Shown here piece after piece: positions 1-12,944 of a stretch of 64,000 bases of DNA. The DNA is from Zeugodacus cucurbitae. Lineage: Eukaryota; Arthropoda; Insecta; Diptera; Tephritidae. A program made the translations under genes and the position numbers. The stretch lies in assembly GCF_028554725.1 (NCBI RefSeq), contig NC_071667.1, forward strand, positions 12,011,501-12,075,500, in the 5' to 3' direction. Position 1 is the stretch's first letter. Each line of letters starts with the position of its first letter. The notes beneath the pieces were generated by a model, which was not told where the DNA came from, searched no databases, and saw only the letters and a list, made by a program, of their open reading frames with translations.

Positions 1-3000
1 TTGTGTTGAGTGATTTATGTGTAAAATTGCATATCATTGGAAAGTAATTAAAATGTTTTAAAGCGTAGCCACTTCGTACTTGTAAATGCTGCAGTTACTT
101 CATACACATACATATGCATATGTAACTACACAAATACCAATAAACATATTGCCAGCTAGAGCATATTTTTACACGCTTTTCTCGCCTTTCAACTTGTTCA
201 ATTTTATTTAAAAATTTTGTTGATTTTTTGCTACTTTTTTTCTACGCTTTCTTGTTGCTCGTTCATCTTTAAGCTGGGGATTTTTAGACATAATGATGGA
301 TTATTATTATTTTTTGCTGCTGCTCGCACTACATTCACTTGTAAAAATGTTTTTTTTTGTACATATGTACGTTTGCATATAGTCATACGTACATATGAAT
401 GTGTTTATTGGTGCGCGCATTAAAGATTTACCGTGTGTGTGTGGTGTTGTTGGGGGCATGGCAACGCATATTAAAGCATTGATTGGCAATCATTACGTGG
501 CAGTTTTTCAATTTCGGCATTTTTCTTTAGTACATATTGTGTTATTATTAGTATTTTTGTAAATGTTTTTCTCTTTCTTTTATTATTATTATTATATTTG
601 TTGTTGTTACGCTATTATTCCTTTTCATGTCCATAACAATAGCGAACAAATTGTTTCAGTTTTTAGCGGTTTTATTTGTTGCCTTTATTCGCTTTTTTCT
701 CGTGGTTTTAATTGCATTTTGATTTTATTGTTATTATTTCTTTTAATTTGGAAGTAAATTTAAATGAGGGTTTAATATACTCATATGTCTGCGGATAATT
801 GTATGTATGCAAGTGTTGTTGGTGGGTGTTGCTGTATTGACTTGGGTTTTGAAGTTCTTAAAATTTTTTATTAATTCTTCACAATTTCTTTTTATACTTA
901 CTTTGGCAATTTTATATTACATTGGTTAGCATACTTGCCGGTTAAGGGCGTTGACTTTCATGAGTACAACTTAATTTTAAGATTTTTAGTTAGAGTAGTG
1001 TAAGGAAAAACACAATTTCAATGTTTTACAGACAATATTTGAGTTAGACTTTATGATAAAATAAAAGCAAATACAAAAAAATTACTTTTTATGCTAATAT
1101 TATTCATTTTGATTTTTGTGGTTTATTAATTGAGATATTTAAAATGTTTTTACATACAATCGTGTATAAATAAATATATTTCTCAACTAATCGCTCAAAG
1201 CCACTCAATAGCGCTTACTCAACACCTCAAGTGTCTTGCCAATTATCCACTTGAGCAATTAAAGCACGATTTATGTGTAAATATACACAAATTCAAATCA
1301 ATATACAATGGAATTGCCACAACTCCAACAGCGGCACATTGACCTCATATAACACCTTTTATTCTTGCTTGCAAACATACAAGCATGTATTTATTTTATT
1401 TTCTTCGATTCTAACCAACCGCAGAAATCATATATACAAAGCACACGCGTTGCACCGCACCACTTGAGATGCCACTTGAGTCGCTGCCACCGGAGCAGCA
1501 GCAACAGCAGGCTGCCGTCGCTGTGAGACTTGCGGTTGTAGAAAACACGCCTCATTAAACACTTTTACAATTGAGAAAATAAATCAAAATTCAATCACTG
1601 ATTCTTATTATGCCAGCGTAGTGTAAGAGTGTTGGAGTAAACATGTGTGTGTGTCTATTGGTGTGAGTAAGCTGCAGCACTAGTCAGCCGAATTGTTTGC
1701 CCTCATTTGGAATGGAATAGCATATTTATTTTGTAGTATGTATTTAGCAACAATGCGTGTGCAAACTTATTAACATTCAAACAAACACACTTACACGAGT
1801 ATATAGCACACAAATGAGCAGAAGCATTTTAGAGGATAAACGGAGGCTGCTTGCGTTGACACGTGTCAAAACTTCCGTTTCGAATGTAAAGTGTCACAGG
1901 AAATGCGCGTTTTGGGGCGAACACATTCACTCAAACGCACGCAAATGAATATTGACTGTAGCAACAACAACTACAACACTACCTAAAAACATTAAATAAG
2001 TAAATGTTCATGGTAAGGGGTAGCGAAAATGGGGTAACATAGAAAAGTCCAAAGTGGAGTAAAATAATAGAATCGAAAATTGATTCGCAAATTGTTGTTG
2101 GTATTGTTGGCTTAAAGTTTTTGTTACTGATTTTTCATTTCTATAAATTGTTAACCAACCAGCTATTATTTTTAATTTTATTTAAAATGCCACATTCAAC
2201 TTTTAATTTAGTAGTGTTCGTTGTTATTGTTGTAATTGTTTTTCGCAACTACTGCTCTACCATTTAAACACATATTTTAGCATTCAGTATTTTTGGCATT
2301 ATACATACATATGTTGATACAAAATGTATAGCTGCGGCTTTCCAATGATTTACTATGTCAAATTCGTTATGATTTACAGCGTAAAGCCTTGGCTGCCGGC
2401 AGTTCTACACTTATATTCATATATCTTTATATATGTATTTCACTTTATGTGTTTAAAAACGCAAATTTATATATAAAACTTTATAAAAATAAATATATTT
2501 TAGTTCTAATGGGTATAATTGGCGGAAAAAGGATTTTAAAAAAATATTTTCATAAGAAATGAATGAAATTTGTTGCCTATTTTTTACAAAAATATTATTG
2601 TCAAATTTGTAAAGAAAAATAATTTTTATTATTTTAATTCTTCAATATTTTCCCGCTGATAGCGCTCCAAACAAATTTGTTTCCTTTATCACTCTTAGTA
2701 TACTCTAACTCAACAGTAGCATTTGATGCTTTTAGTGCAAATTTTGTATGAAAACGTTTTATGCACGTTCACAAGCAAACAAAATGTTTTGTGATCTCAC
2801 TAGTTACCTGACATGTCTCGACAATATGATAAACGAATATTTTACTGCACAGGTTCTCGACAGGTAGTTTGACTTTTGGCTACCAGTGCAAACGATGCAT
2901 ACGTGTTGGTACGCCCTAAAACATTGCAAAGACCCGAAAGGCTTAAATTAACTGTAAGCTGTATATCCGCAAAAATCAATGCGTACGCCTACAACGGCGC

Positions 3001-3233
3001 CGCCCAAAAATTAGTTAAACCGATTAGCGAACAAAAATCAAAAGGCAACAAGTTCAAACAAAATAAAATAATGCAAAGCAAAAGGCAAATGAAGTCAAGT
3101 CAAAATTGCAATGCTGTGCGGATAGTTAACGCCTGTTGTATACAGGTGAAAACAACACGCCCACAACATATGTATTTTACATAAATAATGTAACTACTAA
3201 ATATAATAACAGTATTGCTTAGCAGCGACTTAC
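1..3233 (-). other. opa: opa intron (downstream part, 3' end outside window)
   Basis: The opa exon ends at 3234 and the donor GTAAGT occupies 3233-3228 on the minus strand, so this stretch is transcribed as intron. It is AT-rich and I found no reverse-strand sequence resembling the missing Zic fingers 4-5 or the opa C-terminus, so the next exon lies beyond position 1 and the intron is longer than 3.2 kb. I see no transposon here. Short open frames (for example 217-423, 563-757, 2876-3184) have T-rich or K-rich low-complexity translations and no family motif. Confidence 0.8.
2861..2867 (+). promoter_or_regulatory. CAGGTAG heptamer (Zelda/TAGteam-type site) in opa intron
   Basis: Exact CAGGTAG at 2861-2867. 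This heptamer is the canonical binding site of the early zygotic activator Zelda in Drosophila, and opa is an early embryonic gene. A 7-mer is expected several times by chance in 64 kb, so only its location inside the opa intron makes it worth noting. Confidence 0.2.
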
Positions 3234-4341
3234 CGGTATGTGTCCGCTTGTGTATTTTGAGATTCTCGCTGCGTGCAAACACTTTACCGCAACCGGGATG
3301 CGGGCAGGCAAACGGTTTTTCGCCCGTGTGTACGCGTATATGATTGACCAACTTGTATTTGGCCTTGAAGGGGCGACCGTTGCGCGAGCAACCAATCCAG
3401 TAGCAGGCATGTGTTGTGCACTCCGGTCCGCCGACATGCTCCACAGTTAGATGTGTGACAATATCGTGCATTGTGTGAAAGATCTTGTTGCATGTCTTGC
3501 GTCCATTCGGACCGCCCGGCTGATCGGGATCCACCCAAAGACATTGCATCTCCTGCTTAATGGCCGACGCCGCGGACGGCTGATGGCGCATATAGCGTAG
3601 AAATGCGCCCGCACCGGCTGGATGCATGGACATGGCGGGATGTTGATGATGATGTACCGACGGAAAATTCGTGTGATGTTGTGCATGATGTGCATATGGA
3701 TGCGCATAGTCGGCCATGCCCATGCGCATCTGATGTTGGTGATGATGCGCTGCTGCGGCATGATGATGTGCCGCCGCATGGAAGGGGTGATTGCCAAAGG
3801 ATGTGGTCAAATCGGGATGTTGTGCATGTGTGGCGGGAAATGATGGGAACAGCATTGAGTCGGCGGTGGCAGCCGTTGCGGCGGCACTTTGGCCTAACAC
3901 TTGCGATGTTGCGGCGCCGGACATGTAATCATTGTCTGTGCGACGGCCAAGCAGAAAATCACGCGGTGTTGAATATGCCGAACCGAGTTGTGTATTGAAG
4001 TGGCTGTAACCGCTATTCTGATAAGCAGCAGCGCTTGCGGCCGATGCACTTACGGGTGAGGACATATCGCTGACGCTGGTGCCAAGTGACATTGCTGACG
4101 ACATCAGACCGCTGGTGTCCAATTGTTGTGACTGTTGTTGTTGTGCTTGTTGCTGTTGCGCTTGTTGTTGCTGCTGTTGCACTTGTTGTTGCTGCTGCTG
4201 TTGTTGCTGTGCATGTTGTTGTTGTGCGCTGCCACCCAATAAGTCTGATTGATTGGTAGGTGTAGTCGGTGACATGCGTAACCCATAGGAAGCCAGATGA
4301 TGCTGGGAGGGTGTGGGATCGATGAAAGCGTTCATCATCAT
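3234..4341 (-). CDS. opa: odd-paired (Zic-family zinc-finger transcription factor), first coding exon, partial
   Basis: Opa is the fly Zic protein, a nuclear C2H2 transcription factor and late pair-rule regulator that reshapes embryonic enhancers. The exon encodes 369 codons plus one base. Start: three ATGs in a row at 4341-4333 (MMMNAF), the N-terminus typical of fly Opa. Order: N-terminal LASYGLRMSP segment (about residues 16-25); glutamine tract (about 40-73); ZOC-like segment ending STPRDFLLGRR (about 108-134); His/Ala-rich stretch (about 185-240); then Zic fingers ZF1 (C267, C284, H297, H302, with the long Cys-Cys spacing typical of Zic), ZF2 (C313, C318, H334, H338) and ZF3 (C346, C351, H364, H368). 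The frame breaks after ACC-G at 3234 followed by GTAAGT, a phase-1 donor in the ZF3-ZF4 linker, so ZF4, ZF5 and the C-terminus are on another exon outside the window. The reading past the donor (to 3100) is intron and is excluded. GC content is far above its surroundings. Confidence 0.95.
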
Positions 4342-5260
4342 TTTGAAGGCTGTTTAAAAAAATTGGAAATGCAGACGCGAAAGTTCAGTTTATAAATTCG
4401 TCACTACTTGTGGACGTTTTGTTGTATGAAAACAAGTGCCACTCAAACTGTTGTCGATTGGTTTAAACCAGTTCGCTGAGCTTGTTTATTTTTAGTTTAT
4501 TTGATATTTGTACACTCTAGCACTTATAAGGTTAAACACAAAAACACTTAATAAATGCAGAATAACTGTTTTAATATATTTTTTAAATTCGTTTTTTATT
4601 TTTAATTTTTTTTTTCAATTAAAATTTTGTTCACATATTTTTCTTCACTAAAAATCACTGCGTTCGTTTACCGTCGCATTTTTGTTATTTTGTATATGAT
4701 GAAATATATAGCTTTTCACATTGATTTCTAATTGATTTCAGTATTGTATGATAACTTTGTAATATTTTTCAAAACAAATTCTCACTTTATTAAAATAACT
4801 AAATATAATATTCACGTACGCGGCACCGTCATAAACAGCGCTCCGTATTACTAGCCGCTGATCCGTCTATTAGCTCTGCGCACGAATAATTTCTAACTGC
4901 GTTTGCGTTCGTTTCCGTTTGTGATCTGTACAATTGGGAATTGCCTATGCCACTGCATACAGTTGCTAGCATGCGGCCGACCGTACCTTTACGAGTGGTA
5001 TCGTGTCGTGTGTGTTGTCGTCGTGGTCGACGCTGTGCGAATGCGGGGTGCACAGTGGTTGGTTTGACTCCTTCGGCCTACGTGCATGCGCTGGCTAGAA
5101 GGCAGGCAGGCAAGCAGTCACCGTTGGTGTATGTAGAACGAAAGAAGCAACAAAAATACGAAACAAAAACAATACTACATGCTACGTACTACGCCTGTGT
5201 TTGTAGGCTATCAACGCGCGACGACTCAGACTGGCTGGTGGTTGTCTGCCTGTTGAAGTG
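4342..5260 (-). promoter_or_regulatory. probable opa 5' UTR / promoter region, possibly with a small 5' UTR intron
   Basis: Directly upstream of the ATG the minus strand reads TTTAAACAG then CCTTCAAAATG, so a 3' splice site ending at 4350 is possible. The 460 bp before it (4350-4815) are strongly AT/T-rich like an intron, and then composition switches sharply to GC-rich (about 4820-5120). A GTACGT-type donor can be read on the minus strand near 4817. This suggests a non-coding first exon and promoter in the GC-rich patch. The splice sites and transcription start are inference; no TATA box or initiator was decisive. Confidence 0.3.
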
Positions 5261-8200
5261 ACTCTAGCGCTGTTGTAATGTAGTGGTGCGCTGCATGTGT
5301 GCAACAGCAAGAGATCGCATGCCACATGCCCTGGCATTTGTTGCACGCACGCATCCAAAATGTATGAGGTGAATATGGTCATAGCGACAATAGCTAATAG
5401 GTCTTACTAGACCAGGCAAACTGTTATTGGAGCGAAGAGCACAACTAGCGGTCAAAGTGGTGTGTAAACAAACTACCGAGGTGAATTTCAAAAGTGGAAG
5501 GACTGGTTTCTTAACAGTGCGTGAGCAACGGTAGTGGAACAGAGTTGGCACATAGCTCAAAATGGCCGTTTTGTAATGATAAAAGCGAGGGCTAGAAAGA
5601 GACCAAGCAACGCTATGCTAAGTTCCAATGGGAACAGATGGACAAGTATGTGCAAGTGAAATAGCCAAGCTTATAAATTAATATAGCAAGAAATTGCAAT
5701 GTGTGGAACTAGTACCGAGAGACGTGTGTGTAAGCGTACAAGCGCTAATTCTTAAATTCTCTCTCGCATTCACACTTATAACCGGCGCTACGGAGCTACA
5801 AACAGCAATGGTGGTTAACAAAAGCAGAGAAATAAAAGGTGATATGTCCGCCCACTGAAGGCAAGGTTGATGTAGTGCTTTAAGCTTAGCTGTTGGCATA
5901 CCAAATTCCAAAAATGAAAAAGGAAAACCTTGTAATTTGCGTGGGCGTATACGCGTTGTAAACTGTTCAGTTTTACCACTTTACCAAACAGTTCACATTT
6001 TTTGTGCACCCAGTAGCCGCAAGTGTGGGCGTGTTTACGCATGTCAGCAAAGCAAATACCAATTTGGTGCAAGCTTTAGGCCCACAGCTCCCTGCGACCC
6101 ATTTGTAACGTTGCATCATCAATTAGCAACGCTCTGATTGGTCAGTGTTGTCACGCGCTTATGCACGTCACCAAACGTTGCTAGGCGCTCGTTTAGCTAA
6201 TATTTTCGTAAAGCTACAAATAATATGTCATAACAGCTTGGTGATATATGAAAACCAGCATTCAAAGCACAAGAAAAGAAAGAAAAACATGCACACTAAT
6301 ACATTTACATATCTACAAAGCTTAGCTACAGTCCACAATATGAAAGCAATCATCAACTATAATCAAGTCTCTTTGTTGTATACATCTACGCACATAGTTG
6401 CACACATACATACGTACAAATAACAAATGCATAACAATTTCCACATGCGTGTTATTGTGCGCTGTCACCCGCGTTGTCCCGCATCCCAACACCTTAAGCT
6501 CTCAAAACTGGCGTTCATTCGTCCACTGGCCTTGATTAATTGCATACAATTTTCATTTGGCATTTCGTGGTAATTTTTCATTCTAATTTTTACACTCACT
6601 TCGTTCACTTATAATTATTTATTTACGCTGTTGCTCTAATTTTTCTTCTTCACAGCTACATTCATTATGTACTTTCCACATATCCAAGCATACATATATA
6701 CAAACTTACATATGTAGCTATTTATGTTTCGTGCTGTTTTTGTTGCATAAGATTAATTAAGTGCAAAATATGTATTTAAGTATTTAACAAAAAATATCTG
6801 ACAACCTGGCGATGGTACTCATATATTCTATCCATACATATGTATATATTAAATAGGGGACGTTAAAATTTAATATTTTATTAACACTAGATTTACGGAA
6901 TTATGTATTATGTCGGTAACTCATTTATATACACAAAACTAGATTTTGCGAACTGTTTTATTTAGAATAAATATACTTGTCAATTGTTGGGGAATATTTC
7001 TATTTGACCAAGAATTAAATTTTCACGTATTCCATTGCTATATTTTGTTAAACTTAAATTGCCTTACAAACATACATAAGTGTTAATTAAAACTTGTATA
7101 TCAGGTCAAAGAAAAATAACAATGATAAGAAAAATAACAAACATTTAATTATGAAATTTCAATATTTTGTATGGAACTTTTTCTTTTTTATGCAATTGAT
7201 CATTTGCCTTTTGATTTTCAAAGCTTTGAGTCCTTATCATTCGTTTCATCCGAGATAACAATTCTTTAAGCAGCATATTTGAGCGGTTCGGAATACCTTT
7301 TTGTTTTTAGACAAATAAAAAGGACTAATTTTCGTTTTTATATACAACTTTATCGGTACCATTCCTATTGTTTTTTTAAAACAGTAATGAAAGCTTATTA
7401 TCACAATTTGTTGAGTGTCGAACCGTAAACAACTGGTCTAATAACAATGGACTGGCATAATGAAAAACAGAAATCAAATATTCCACCTAAGAAGTTTTAT
7501 TTTATAAAAAAATAAGTATTTAGTTCAAACTTTTTCTACACATTTAAAGAAGATTTACTGAAATTTCTGATGAACCACTCCACAAGCACTCGGGAAAATG
7601 CGCGTCCGCATTGACAGCATGCAAGAAGGATCATCTGAAGTGAAAATAAAAAATATGAGTTTAGTAAGACTTTAAAATACAACTCGTACGAATAATGAAA
7701 AAACAAAGACCTGACTAAGGTTTTATCAGCATCGGTTGAATAGTTCTCTAGATATCTAAACAACCGACTTTTATAACACAATTTGGAGAAAAACGCGTTT
7801 TGAGTGTCAATAAAGTTATCGTGGACCGCGCAACTTTTTAGACTATATATCCGATAGGTACTCGAATCAATTTGAAATCTTAGGACCACAGAGAATACGT
7901 TAAACAAATTCAATTAAACTAGTTAAATTATTTTTTCGTGAATCCCATATATGCCTTAATGAAATATCCATATATTCTCTTGTATTGAATTCAACTGGAT
8001 AAATTTTTTGTTAACATTTTTTTTTAATCGAGAACCAAATATCTGCGTTTTGAGAAGTGGCTCCTTTCCTTGCTTTGATAAAACAATAAAAATCGTTGTA
8101 TATTAGTTAATTTTTATTTATAAACCAATTTTTATTACTACGTCTCAATGTTCCACTACAAAGTTTCCATGCTTTCGCACTGGTCGTTACACTTGCACAG

Positions 8201-11200
8201 CGATTGGCCGAAGTCCAAGTAGCCTTCACTATTCCACAATTCCCATTCGCCATTATTTTAGCTGTCATTGCAGCCATTGCGGTCGCTATTGCTGGCGCTG
8301 TTGTTGTTGTTATTTTGTCTTTTGTTGTTCGACAATCAATATTACTGCTTGCAAACAACGGACAACGGTATCAAAGCTGTTTACTGTTTTCCACGCTGTT
8401 TGTGTTTTATGCCGACTTGCGGCTACCAACTGTTCGCCACTATTTTCACTTCATTTCTCATCCAACTACTCGCTGTTTTGTGCACTTCGACGGTTTCCGC
8501 CCAACTTGTTAAATCTGCATTGTGCGTTTACATGGGAAAAAAAAAGCTAAAATAACAACAACAACAAATACCATTTGTGGAAATTAGTCAGTGTCTGTCC
8601 AAACGGTTGGATACCAGCTGCAAGTTGCTCATTTTGACTTCTGCACTGCTGTACACATGTATGAATGTATGTATGTGTAATTACTAGTAGCCAGCTATTG
8701 AGCCTGTTTGAAAATCATTCATTCCACGTGCACTAAGTTTAGTTGTTAGTGTCTTTCGCATGTTAGGAGCGCTGCCATATTGCTTTTATCAGACCTCACT
8801 GTCAATGTGTTGACAGTTTCGAAAGCATTTGTACGAGTATACGCTACCCGTGTTGTCTCTGTAATGTTTTTTGTTTTCAGTCTAACTCCACCACTAATGA
8901 TTGCCAACTGCATGCTGCAATTGCCGCGTGATTTGTTTGTTTTCAAAAGTAGTGGCGGCGGCTGTCAATGGACTTCAATCGACCGACTGACAATTCAATC
9001 GCTTGAAGTTTTATGACTTGATTTGAAAATTCCTTTCTTACAAATGAGATTTAATTGCGAAACAGTTAAACGGTTAAAAACGTTTGGCTTTGATTAGAAA
9101 AGCCGCCATTTACTGCCGCCATCCATATAGCATATAAATTTTTGCTCGCTTTTGTACTTACAATGTAGCCTTCTATAAATAAGAAGGTACAAGATTTAAG
9201 TGTAAATCATTTGAAATCAGAAAATGGCCGCACTTAAAACAGCAAGAGGATTCTAGTGTTTCCTGATGAAGCTCAAATAAATATAATTTACAAAGGAAAC
9301 AGAATTATCATATGTAAGCATATCGTTGTCACCAAGCAGTCTAATTCCTCTTAAATTTAATATGCAGAAAAGTGGGTATCCTCAGCGCTTTCCCTATCTA
9401 TTTTCGGGAGTTAAATCAGATGTATTAAACCTTTGTGATTATATCTAACACAATAATAATGAAATCTAGCTCACGTAAAGAAAATACTTTTTTGTCTGTT
9501 CACAAAATTTAAAGAAGTTATCAGTATTAGAAGATGGAAGATGATCGCGTTATTAGAGTTGCGCTTGTCGGATCGGCAGTAAATATTATCTGAATTATGA
9601 TGCATGCTGCAGTAATGACGGATATAAATATGGTTCCAGTTACATAGGGCCTTCTAACGTGGAAACTACCCGACATTGGTCTGAGCAAGCCAACTTGGGA
9701 GCTTTTTCGTTTCAGTTTGCGGCGTAACTCATCAAAACTATATTAAACTGTTCAAAGAATATTGAATTTAATTGTTGCCTTCTGTTACATCTACTTTCTG
9801 AACCTTAAAGACAGAGTTAGGGAGTCGTTATATTTGAGGTTGTCTTCAATATGGGGATTGTAATAGAAGAGCTCTGTTCCTAATCACAGTCGTTGTGTTT
9901 CTAATGTCACATTGTGAATGACTTCCAGGGTATTAGTAGTGGATATTAAAAACAAAAGGGAGAAAAAAAATTAGCTTTAAAAAATATCCCATAAAAAATT
10001 TTAGGAACTCCAATTAAATCAACTGAAGTTATGTTCGCTTGTCATTGTCAATTATGTATGTAAGTATGTATGTGGCCCCACAGTTTGGCATCGATCTCCG
10101 CTCACACAAAAACAAAAACAAACCCGTGGCTTTATTGATGTATACGTATACCACAACAAATAACAACAACTAAAGTCAAGGCATGAGAAATAGTAGCAAG
10201 AAGAGACTAGATTTTGCGAAAGAATGAATGAAGGAAATAGTGTAGAGTGGATCTGTGTAGTGTTGCCACTAGCTACAGAAGCAACAACAAGGCGAGAAAA
10301 CGCAAACAAATTGAATAAACAGAATGCCGGCAGCTAAATAATAGTATATGGATTTTTTGGTGGGTTTGAACGCAAGTTAACCACTTCGCTATTAGTTGTA
10401 ATATTACTTCTGGCCACGCTGACCGCCTGCGTATTTGCCTAATATATGTGCATATGTATGTATATATATTATATAGCCTAAAGCTAGAAAGAAACGCGAG
10501 TGCAACATAAACAACTAAATGCCACAGCAGCAACGGCAGTCGGCAGTAGTGATTCAACGGACGGCCAGCAGGCGTTCTTTGACATTTTTATAAGCCAACT
10601 AGCAACTTCATTGAGGCTTTGCATGCAAACGCATACGCTGCAGCTCAATACCTTGAGTACACACTGCCGCTGGCGACTAGCTGTGTTGCACATTAGAGAT
10701 TAATTTTTGTTGCGCTGTCGGCTTATTGGTGTTAGCGGTCAACAACTCAATCTCAATGAGATTTAAACACATTGCGAATACGAGTGATCATAAACAAACA
10801 CTCTTATTCCATGGACTGTGGAATACAGCTTATTAACTACTTTAATTTACAAATCTACACATATGTGTATGCATGTCCGCACATTTAACGATTATATTAA
10901 CAGCGTTTTTACGACAACTTACGGTTATCGGCGATCGACGCACTTGCGGATGCGGATATGAGTTTGAGCGAAAACGTGGTTGTTTCGTTGCATTTTTACG
11001 AGGCTCATCCTGAATGGTAGCAGCGTTGTAATTCATAAGCTGCGTATAGCCGAGCGAAATCGTTCTTTTGATGAATCATAAACACGCTAATAAAATTCCG
11101 CTAAAAGTGTTCCAACATATGTGCTGATCATACACACAGATAATGATGGCTACTTTATTGTTTACAATGTGTAGCGCAATGGCGTTGATAATGCAACAAT

Positions 11201-11448
11201 AATTAAGGTGGAGTCAAAACAGAGCCACAGTAGATTTTGATTGAATGCATAATATTCTTCGCGCTCAAAACCCGTATTGTAAAGAAGCTGCCTTCTATTT
11301 TTTTAAGCCGATGGCCAAAGAAAGCACAAAATTTTAAAATTGATAGAATAATAATAAATATGGTTTTATAATAACACTATAATGCAAAATCGACTTTTTT
11401 CTGGATATTGGACCAAACTGTTTTTTCGGGAGAATAAGACGTAAATAA
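5261..11448. other. upstream non-coding DNA of opa, no transposon recognised
   Basis: About 6 kb of AT-rich unique-looking DNA with short CA/GT and ATATGTA runs. No open frame with a recognisable motif. A GC-richer island at about 8200-8350 with GCTGTTGTT-type runs opens several frames at once and is probably low-complexity rather than coding. Position next to a pair-rule gene makes it a natural place for enhancers, but no element was identified by sequence alone. Confidence 0.5.
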
Positions 11449-12753
11449 ACAAGTAAGGAAAGGCTAAGTTCGGGTGCAACCGAACATTTTATACTCTCGC
11501 AATTTATTGAAGAAATTTAACCAATATGCGAAATAAAGCTCACCGTATTTTTGAAAAACCTTTAATTAGGTATATGGAAATGTTATGACCCGATTTTAAT
11601 AATTTTTGGAACAGGGACACACTATTAGAAGAAAACAATTTCCTCTGAATTAAATTGAGATATCTGAGAGATTTACCCATATTTTCGGTTAAAATTTATC
11701 CTTAGGCGCTGAGTTCAACATGTTCGATATCTGGGGCCTTGAAAAGTTATGGTCCGTTTTCGACAATTTTTTCACAAGTGAAGCCAGAGATAATATGCAC
11801 TAATTGTGTAAAGTTTTATTCCGTTATCTTCATTGGTTCCTTATGTTTACATTATAAAGTGAAGGAATAAGATGGATTTCAAAATTGAGTTATAAGGAAA
11901 GTAGTAGTGGTTGTGAACCGATTTCGCCCATTTTTTGTCCGTATTATCAGGGTGTCAAGAAAATATTATATACCGAATTTCATTCGAATCGGTCGAGTAG
12001 CTCCTGAGATATGGTTTTTGACCCATAAGTGGGCGATGCCACGCCCATTTTCCATTTTGTAATAAAATCTGAGTACAGCTCCCTTCTGCTATTTCTTCTG
12101 CAAAATTTAGTGTTTCTGACGTTTTTCGTTAGTTAGTTAACCCACTTTTAGTAATTTTCAACCTAACCTTTGTATGGGAGGTGGGCGTGGTTATTATCCG
12201 ATTTCAACTATTTTCATGGTGTGTGGTGGGGTATGTAAGAGAACCGACTGCAGAAAGTTTGGTTTATATAGCTTCATTGGTTTGCGAGTTAAATACAAAT
12301 AACCGATTTGTGAGCGGGGCCACGCCCACTTCCCCAAAAAAATTACATCCAAATGTGCCCCCTCCTAGTGCGATCCTTTATTCCAAATTTTACTTTTATA
12401 TCTTCATTTATGGCTTAGTTATGACACTTTATGTGTTTTTGGTTTTCGCCATTTTGTGGGCGTGGCAATGGTCCGATTCCGCCCATTTTCGAACTTGATC
12501 TTCTTATGGTGCCAAGGAATATTTGTGCCAAGTTTCGTCAAGATATCTTAATTTTCACTCAAATTACAGCTTGCACAGACGGACAGACGGACAGACAAAC
12601 AGACATCCGGATTTCAAATCTACTCGTCACCCTGATCAGTTTGGTATATATAACCCTAAATCTAACTCGTTTAGTTTTGGGTGTTACAAACAACCGTTAG
12701 GTGAACAAAACTATAATACTCTCTAGCAACTTTGTTGTTGCGAGAGTATAAAA
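11449..12753 (+). mobile_element. Family R element, copy R1 (full length, non-coding)
   Basis: Left end ACAAGTAAGGAAAGGCTAAG, then a hairpin GTTCGG-GTGCAA-CCGAAC, then TTTTATACTCTCGCAA. Right end is an imperfect palindrome around GCAAC-TTTGTT-GTTGC closing with GCGAGAGTATAAAA, so the inner terminal inverted repeat is TTTTATACTCTC/GAGAGTATAAAA and the outer 38 bp occur on one side only. The same ends recur in R2-R9. Longest frame (12181-12498) opens with GTG, lacks an ATG and has no domain. Near the right end there is a GACGGACAGACG pyrimidine/purine tract common to the family. Type of transposition unknown; a non-autonomous DNA element is the most likely reading. Confidence 0.8.
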
Positions 12754-12944
12754 ATTACATTCTCCGATTTTCGAAGTTAGTCTCCAAAGTCGAAATATTT
12801 GGTTTCGAAGTTTGAAAAAATTTTTTTTTTAAATATATAATAATTATTAATTACAGGATATAGTTACTGAGAAATCCAAATGGGAAATATCGACATATGC
12901 TTCTCAATATCTCAATCTCCCGGAAAAAAAAATAGTTCAATACC

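Noticed and set aside
3100..3227. C-terminal extension of the opa reading frame past the zinc fingers
   Set aside because: It follows a strong GTAAGT donor, has low-complexity intron-like translation and does not resemble Zic finger 4.
4104..4286. Asn/His-rich minus frame within the opa exon
   Set aside because: Alternate-frame reading of the opa CAG/CAA tract.
8107..8512. Open frames on both strands with Ala/Val- or Thr/Ala-rich products
   Set aside because: The plus frame opens with TTG, both are explained by a GCTGTTGTT-type low-complexity island.
12181..12498. 105-codon frame in R1, with relatives in R2, R7 and R9 sharing an 'AESLVYIA...CEICTKNLV' reading
   Set aside because: Opens with GTG, no ATG or domain; the similarity is at DNA level because copies of the repeat are alike, and stops fall at different places.
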